Shown here one piece after another: positions 60,101-64,000 of a stretch of 64,000 bases of DNA. This DNA comes from Peribacillus sp. FSL E2-0218 (GTDB lineage: Bacteria > Bacillota > Bacilli > Bacillales > DSM-1321). The translations under genes were made by a program, and so were the position numbers. The stretch lies in the NCBI RefSeq assembly GCF_037992945.1, contig NZ_CP150304.1:4343501-4407500 (forward strand). The letters run 5' to 3'. Position 1 is the first letter of the stretch. The number at the start of each line of letters is the position of its first letter. Under the pieces are notes generated by a model that was given only the letters and a program-made list of their open reading frames with translations, had not been told where the DNA came from and searched no databases.

Positions 60101-61903
60101 TTAAGAGATCGTTTCCGGATGCCACATATCATTGATTTCCTTGATCTTTTTCAAGTCACATTTCGGTTTTCGATCATAGGTCAGGATCCCGTTGATTTCT
60201 TGCTCTACATCCGTTAGTTGGGTATAACAATATCCGTGAAGAACGTTGGATGCATAGATCGCTTCCATAATTCTTCGGTAGTCCCCTACAAATTCTTCTT
60301 CATTTACGGCCGATGTATATCCCCAACCAGCTTCTTCCCCGACCTTATAGCCGATACCGCCGAATTCGGTCAAAAGGATCGGTTCTCCCTGATGGGAAAA
60401 ACCATCGGCATAAATTTTTCGTTTCGCTGGCATGGACGCAAGGACAGCCTCTTTTGTCGCCAACTCGCCTTTGTACGTTTCATATTTGCCCTCTTCATCC
60501 TTCGCACCGTGATTGTAGTTGTGGATGGCGCAAATATCCGTTTTCGTAAGTTCCCAGCCGTCATTCGATATCACCAGCCTCGTTCCATCCAAGGAGTGAA
60601 GGAGGTGGTACATCGCCAACGAATGATGCTGCTGATTGGAATTATCCTTGATATGCGGCACGCCCCAGCTTTCGTTCAAGGGCACCCAAGCGACGATCGA
60701 AGGATGATTATAATCTCTTGCTACCATCTCAATCCACTCTCTCGTTAAACGGGCAACCGAATCGTTATTGAACGAAGCGGATGCCGCACACTCTCCCCAA
60801 ACAAGATAGCCTAGCTTATCCGCCCAATATAAAAAACGGGGATCCTCTGTCTTTTGATGCTTACGGCACCCGTTGAAGCCCATTTCCTTAGCCAATTCAA
60901 TGTCTTTTTTCAGATCTCCATCCGTGGGGGCCGTCAGCAGCCCATCTTCCCAATACCCTTGATCAAGGACAAGCTTTTGATAATAGGGTTTATTATTCAA
61001 ATAAACCATGCCATTTTCCGTATGGACCTTCCTCATCCCGAAATATGTTTCAACCTCATCTAGTAACCTGCCATTCTCATCTTTCAATTTTATCGTTACA
61101 TCAAAAAGGTTTGGATTCTCCGGAGTCCAGTTCCAGCCGTCATGGTGCGTGTTCGTTCTGAAAATTTTATGATTATGGAGGTTGAAGCTGCGGCTCGTAT
61201 ATCGTTCCATGATGCACAGGCTATCCTTGACGATCCGTTCCCCTTGGAAGTTGATCTCGACGTCTACATGTTTTCCGCTGTAGTCTCCCGATACCTCAAA
61301 TTCCATTTGGATATTTCCATGATCGATATCCGGCGTCCATTTAAGGTTCTCCACACTCACTGGCTCGACCGGCTCGATCCAAACCGTTTGCCAGATGCCT
61401 GTCGTTCTCGTGTACCAGATCGACTCCGAATTTTCGAGCCAAAACTGCTTGCCGCGCGGGATCGTTTCATCCGTGGATGGATCCTCTGCCTTTACAACGA
61501 CCGTTTCTTCCCCGCCAGTTAAATACTCCGTTATGTCATACTTAAAGTTTGTGTGACCACCTTCGTGAAATCCCACAAACTGTCCATTCACGTATACCCA
61601 TGATCGATAATCCACCGCTCCAAAATGAAGGTGGATCCGTTTTCCCTTCCATAGATCGGACAGTTCGAAATGCCGTTTATACCAAACGATATCGTGAAGG
61701 CTTTTATCTTCAATGCCGCTCAGCTTCGTTTGATAGGCGAAGGGGACTTGGATTTCCTTGTCAAAAACCGCGGCATCCTGCGCATACCACTTTTGATTGG
61801 AACCAATTTTTTGATCGTCAAAAGCAAATGACCAGGCCCCATTTAAATTCAGCCAATCCTTGCGAACAAATTGAGGTCTTGGATATTCCTGGCGATATGT
61901 CAT
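60101..61903 (-). CDS. GH2 glycoside hydrolase (probable beta-galactosidase)
   Basis: 600 residues. Sugar-binding jelly-roll domain (1-175: LNLNGAWSFAFDDQK; FGAVDYRSWVYVNGQFVGFH), Ig-like domain, and TIM barrel with acid/base Glu in VAWVPLNESWGVP and nucleophile Glu in PILLTEFGGIGY. No signal peptide, so intracellular. GH2 covers beta-galactosidases, glucuronidases and mannosidases; the galK-galT-galM genes that follow favour a galactoside. Promoter and LacI-type sites lie upstream. AGGGAGAG start. Confidence 0.9.
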   Translation of the reverse strand: MTYRQEYPRPQFVRKDWLNLNGAWSFAFDDQKIGSNQKWYAQDAAVFDKEIQVPFAYQTKLSGIEDKSLHDIVWYKRHFELSDLWKGKRIHLHFGAVDYRSWVYVNGQFVGFHEGGHTNFKYDITEYLTGGEETVVVKAEDPSTDETIPRGKQFWLENSESIWYTRTTGIWQTVWIEPVEPVSVENLKWTPDIDHGNIQMEFEVSGDYSGKHVDVEINFQGERIVKDSLCIMERYTSRSFNLHNHKIFRTNTHHDGWNWTPENPNLFDVTIKLKDENGRLLDEVETYFGMRKVHTENGMVYLNNKPYYQKLVLDQGYWEDGLLTAPTDGDLKKDIELAKEMGFNGCRKHQKTEDPRFLYWADKLGYLVWGECAASASFNNDSVARLTREWIEMVARDYNHPSIVAWVPLNESWGVPHIKDNSNQQHHSLAMYHLLHSLDGTRLVISNDGWELTKTDICAIHNYNHGAKDEEGKYETYKGELATKEAVLASMPAKRKIYADGFSHQGEPILLTEFGGIGYKVGEEAGWGYTSAVNEEEFVGDYRRIMEAIYASNVLHGYCYTQLTDVEQEINGILTYDRKPKCDLKKIKEINDMWHPETIS

Positions 61904-61959
61904 GGCATTCTCTCCCTATAGATGATTGATTTCCTTATAAAAAAAGTCATTACGATTAT

Positions 61960-61973
61960 TGAAAGCGCCTACA
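61960..61973. promoter_or_regulatory. CcpA cre site in the GH2-gal promoter region
   Basis: TGAAAGCGCCTACA, on the other strand TGTAGGCGCTTTCA, a one-mismatch match to the cre consensus. It lies between promoter and start codon of the operon, as expected for roadblock-type glucose repression. Confidence 0.6.
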
Positions 61974-61983
61974 ACACCATTTT

Positions 61984-62022
61984 ATATAATCAGTAAAATA
62001 ACGTCAATAATTTTAGTAAAAT
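61984..62022 (-). promoter_or_regulatory. GH2-gal promoter with two LacI-type sites
   Basis: Minus strand -35 TTGACG (62007-62002), 17-base spacer and TAAAAT -10 (61984-61979 side). Overlapping it, ATTTTAGTAAAAT (62010-62022) is a perfect palindrome, and ATCAGTAAAAT (61989-61999) repeats one arm about two helical turns away. This AGTAAAAT pattern is known for GalR-type LacI proteins; the regulator gene at 62742 is the natural binder. Confidence 0.6.
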
Positions 62023-62233
62023 TTTTATCAATCCTTTTTCTTACCAAAATAAAAAACCATGGAAGGATTCCATAGTTTCAAGCTAAAAGTAATGGGAGTT
62101 AAAGGTAATTGTTAAAACATCGTGATCCCGGAACGATGGATGCAAGACTTCCGGTTGAAGTGAAAAGAAACGGGCTAAGAACAGATAATCCAGAGCTATG
62201 GGCAATGGAATGCTATCTTCAAATTCTTACAAA

Positions 62234-62495
62234 GGGGAATGAAAAACAAGGCGCGACACTCCTGCTTGCGGTAAATACGCGTCTACGTGAGACACCGCAG
62301 GCTGTAAGAGGCTGCTGAAAAATAACGCTTTTTAAATTTTCATCTATATACTGACAATAAAAGAAGCTAACAACCTATATGCAGTAGGTAATTAGCTTCG
62401 TTTTCTCTTTAAACGGACTTTTTCAGTGCCCACTTGAAAGCCGAGGAGGCTCAAGGACCGCCTCTGGATAAGGATCGCCTGTAGTGGAATGTAAC
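62234..62495. repeat. GC-rich palindromic element, copy 4, split by an insertion
   Basis: Left part 62234-62309 (GGCGCGACACTCCTG ... GAGACACCGCAGGCTG) and right part 62432-62495 (GAAAGCCGAGGAGGCTC ... GTAGTGGAATGTAACG) join to one element when the 122 bp between them are removed. Confidence 0.75.
62310..62431. mobile_element. Probable 122-bp MITE
   Basis: Ends GGCTGCTGAAAAA and, read from the right, GGGCACTGAAAAA; 10 of 13 matching inverted repeats. The interior has an imperfect hairpin GAAGCTAA-CA-ACCTA / TAGGT-AA-TTAGCTTC. No coding capacity. It interrupts copy 4 of the palindromic element; flanks CTGTAAGA and CTTGAAAG could be a diverged duplication. Confidence 0.65.
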
Positions 62496-62555
62496 GTTCG
62501 TTCTATAACCATCAGTTCGGTGGGCAATGAAGTTTCCATCTCCGTTTTCACGCAG

Positions 62556-62684
62556 AGTGGAATGAAACGGAAGGCGCGACACTCCTGCGGGAAATGCGCG
62601 TCTACGTGAGACCTCGCGGGCTGAAAGCCGAGGAGGCTCAAGGACCGCCCGCGGAAAGGGAGCACCTGCAGTGGAATGTAACGG
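62556..62684. repeat. GC-rich palindromic element, copy 5
   Basis: Full copy: GTGGAATGAAACGGAAGG, CTCCTGCGGGAAATGCGCG, GACCTCGCGGGCTGAAAGCC, GGACCGCCCGCGGAAAGGG, CACCTGCAGTGGAATGTAAC. Very close to copy 3 (50962). Follows copy 4 in the same orientation with a GTGGGCAAT-containing linker. Confidence 0.82.
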
Positions 62685-62741
62685 TCTATGTGCACTCCTC
62701 AAAAAAATTGAAGAATCACGATTCACTCTGCATCATTTCAT

Positions 62742-63731
62742 TCAGAAGCTGCTGCTCCTGATGATCAATTCCGTACCGATCAAGACTTGCTTGACGATTT
62801 TGCGACCCATCACTTGCTCCATCACTAAGTCGGCTGCCGTTTCCCCCATCAATTCCGTGTGCACCTTAAGGGTCGTTAGCGCTGGATAGACATATTTCGA
62901 AACACTGATATCATTGAGCCCAATGATATTGACTCGTTCGGGCACCGGTATGCCTTCTTCATGCAATGCACGTAAACAACCGATCGCAATCAAGTCATTC
63001 CCGGCAAAGAAGGCCGTAGGCAGTTCGTCACCATGCTCGGTAATGGCCGCTTTCATTAATCGGTATCCGTCCTCCACGGAAAAAGTCCCCATATAGATGA
63101 ACTTTTCTTCAAGCACTTGCTTTTCATTTCCATAGATTTTGAAGGTTTGTTCGCGCAAATCCCTGATATCGCCGGATTTGTCTTTATAGGACTCTTTTCC
63201 TCCTATGTAGCCGATCGAGGTATGTCCTTTTTCAATTAGATAGTTAATGATCTTTTTAGTGGCTTTCTCGAAATCGATTTTGACGGAATCAAATGAATCA
63301 TCTTCAAGACTATGATCAACGAGGACGATGTTTTCCGTAATTTCCGCAAGTGCAAGGACTTGCTCCTTACTGAACTTCCCTATTGCAATGATCCCTTGGA
63401 TATTTTCAAGCTTCACTTCCTCCAGGTCATTATAAAAATATTTTACGAGCTGGGCCTCCAGTTGCTGACAGCGCCTTTCGATTCCAAAGCGGATCGACAT
63501 ATAGTATAAGTCTTCAAGCTCTTCTTTTTCTGTATACCAATGGATAATCGCAAATTTGGAAGGTGCTGCCTTTCGTATAGCCCGCCGTTTATATGATAAC
63601 GTTTCTGCTGCTTCAAATATCCTTTTCCTTGTCTCATCCGTAACGGAAAGGGAATCGTCATAATTCAGAACTCTTGAAACGGTCGCAATGGAAACGCCAG
63701 CTTTTTCAGCTATATCCTTTATCGTGGCCAT
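62742..63731 (-). CDS. LacI-family regulator (GalR/MsmR/EbgR type)
   Basis: 329 residues from the ATG at 63731. HTH and hinge MATIKDIAEKAGVSIATVSR VLNYD region (1-25), then a ligand-binding core (IGYIGGKESYKDKSGDIRDL; TAFFAGNDLIAIGCLRALHE; NIIGLNDISVSKYVYPALTT). Sequence is nearest, by recall, to the galactose/alpha- or beta-galactoside regulators of Firmicutes. It lies between a sugar ABC permease gene and the GH2-gal operon; likely represses both. Palindromes with AGTAAAAT in front of the GH2 gene fit. Confidence 0.88.
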   Translation of the reverse strand: MATIKDIAEKAGVSIATVSRVLNYDDSLSVTDETRKRIFEAAETLSYKRRAIRKAAPSKFAIIHWYTEKEELEDLYYMSIRFGIERRCQQLEAQLVKYFYNDLEEVKLENIQGIIAIGKFSKEQVLALAEITENIVLVDHSLEDDSFDSVKIDFEKATKKIINYLIEKGHTSIGYIGGKESYKDKSGDIRDLREQTFKIYGNEKQVLEEKFIYMGTFSVEDGYRLMKAAITEHGDELPTAFFAGNDLIAIGCLRALHEEGIPVPERVNIIGLNDISVSKYVYPALTTLKVHTELMGETAADLVMEQVMGRKIVKQVLIGTELIIRSSSF

Positions 63732-63796
63732 CCTAATCAATCCATTCTTACATAATTTCTGTATGTGCCTTATCTTAATAATTTCATATTATCCAT

Positions 63797-63827
63797 AAAA
63801 AAGAAAGGGGCTATTCCTAAAGGGAAT
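63797..63827 (-). terminator. Weak terminator after the ABC permease gene
   Basis: Minus strand ATTCC-CTTTA-GGAAT followed by AGCCCCTTTCTTTTTT, about 50 bases after the permease stop. Confidence 0.55.
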
Positions 63828-63877
63828 CGTAAATCATTCCGGGATACCTGCCCATTTCCCGCTCCCCTGCAATCATT

Positions 63878-64000
63878 TCATTTAATGCCTGTTTGGGTGA
63901 CTCCCTTGATGAACGAGCGCTGACCCAAAATGAAGATAAGGATAACGGGAATGGTGGCAATCGCCGTTAACGCCATTAGCCTTCCTGGTGAAGAAACGAA
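63878..64000 (-). CDS. Carbohydrate ABC transporter permease, C-terminus (partial)
   Basis: The last 40 codons of a leftward gene that enters from the right edge: LMALTAIATIPVILIFILGQ then RSFIKGVTQTGIK and a TGA at 63878. This is the standard C-terminal end of a MalG-type permease (CUT1 family), with the final transmembrane helix and the R-x-F-I-K-G motif. Probably part of a sugar importer feeding the gal operon. The remainder is outside the window. Confidence 0.85.
   Translation of the reverse strand, partial: FVSSPGRLMALTAIATIPVILIFILGQRSFIKGVTQTGIK

Noticed and set aside
62423..62726. Two leftward ORFs of about 90 aa
   Set aside because: They read through the palindromic elements (frames with GRSLSLLGFQPARSH-like text recur at each copy), so they are repeat translations.
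1..64000. tRNA, rRNA, prophage or plasmid functions
   Set aside because: No cloverleaf, rRNA core sequence, integrase, portal or replication protein was recognised on reading both strands by eye; a covariance search was not possible.

Overview
The window looks like chromosomal DNA of a spore-forming, low-GC Gram-positive bacterium of the Bacillaceae. Gene content and codon style suggest a Peribacillus/Bacillus relative; this placement is by recall, not by search. The evidence is a GerA-type germination operon, a LysM/GH18 wall hydrolase, strong AAGGAGG ribosome-binding sites, an Arg T-box leader, an RsbR-type stress protein, and des and yod gene sets arranged much as in B. subtilis.

Layout: 1-6.6 kb holds a leftward yodT-yodP-yodS-yodR-yodQ cluster (beta-lysine acetylation and breakdown) divergent from a PucR-type regulator. 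6.6-17.2 kb is a patchwork of small and membrane proteins of unknown function, with one LysR remnant. At 17.45-19.18 kb an IS1182-type element sits in, and duplicates, a transcription terminator. 19.2-24.2 kb carries a quinone oxidoreductase and a gerAB-gerAA-gerAC germination operon. 24.4-29.4 kb carries an acetyltransferase, an RsbR-like STAS protein, an Lrp regulator, a DJ-1/PfpI protein and a yjlC-ndh operon with a Rex-like site.

29.4-34.7 kb is the most unusual metabolic locus: a LacI-family regulator and a five-gene operon (sugar epimerase, KdgK-like kinase, MFS importer, hexulose-phosphate synthase, hexulose-phosphate isomerase) with matching operators in front of regulator and operon. 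35.2-38.9 kb has argS behind an Arg T-box and a des locus that has lost desK and keeps only a decayed DesR. 39-48 kb has a wall hydrolase, a DMT exporter, a TetR/ketopantoate-reductase-like pair with twin 34-bp operators, several gene fragments, and a chitin-active LPMO. 48-55.8 kb has an ABC transporter, a HAD phosphatase, a 3D-domain wall protein, acetyltransferase/VOC/kinase genes and a yfmQ-like gene. 56-64 kb is a galactoside operon (GH2 glycosidase-galK-galT-galM) with a LacI regulator and the end of a sugar ABC permease gene.

Repeats are a theme. Four intergenic arrays consist of degenerate units of about 19-21 bp. A roughly 125-bp GC-rich palindromic element occurs five times, twice as head-to-tail pairs, once inside the IS element, and once split by a probable MITE. 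Several genes are visibly decaying (LysR, DesR, extracellular nuclease, DinB and an unknown relic). No rRNA, tRNA, CRISPR or prophage was seen.
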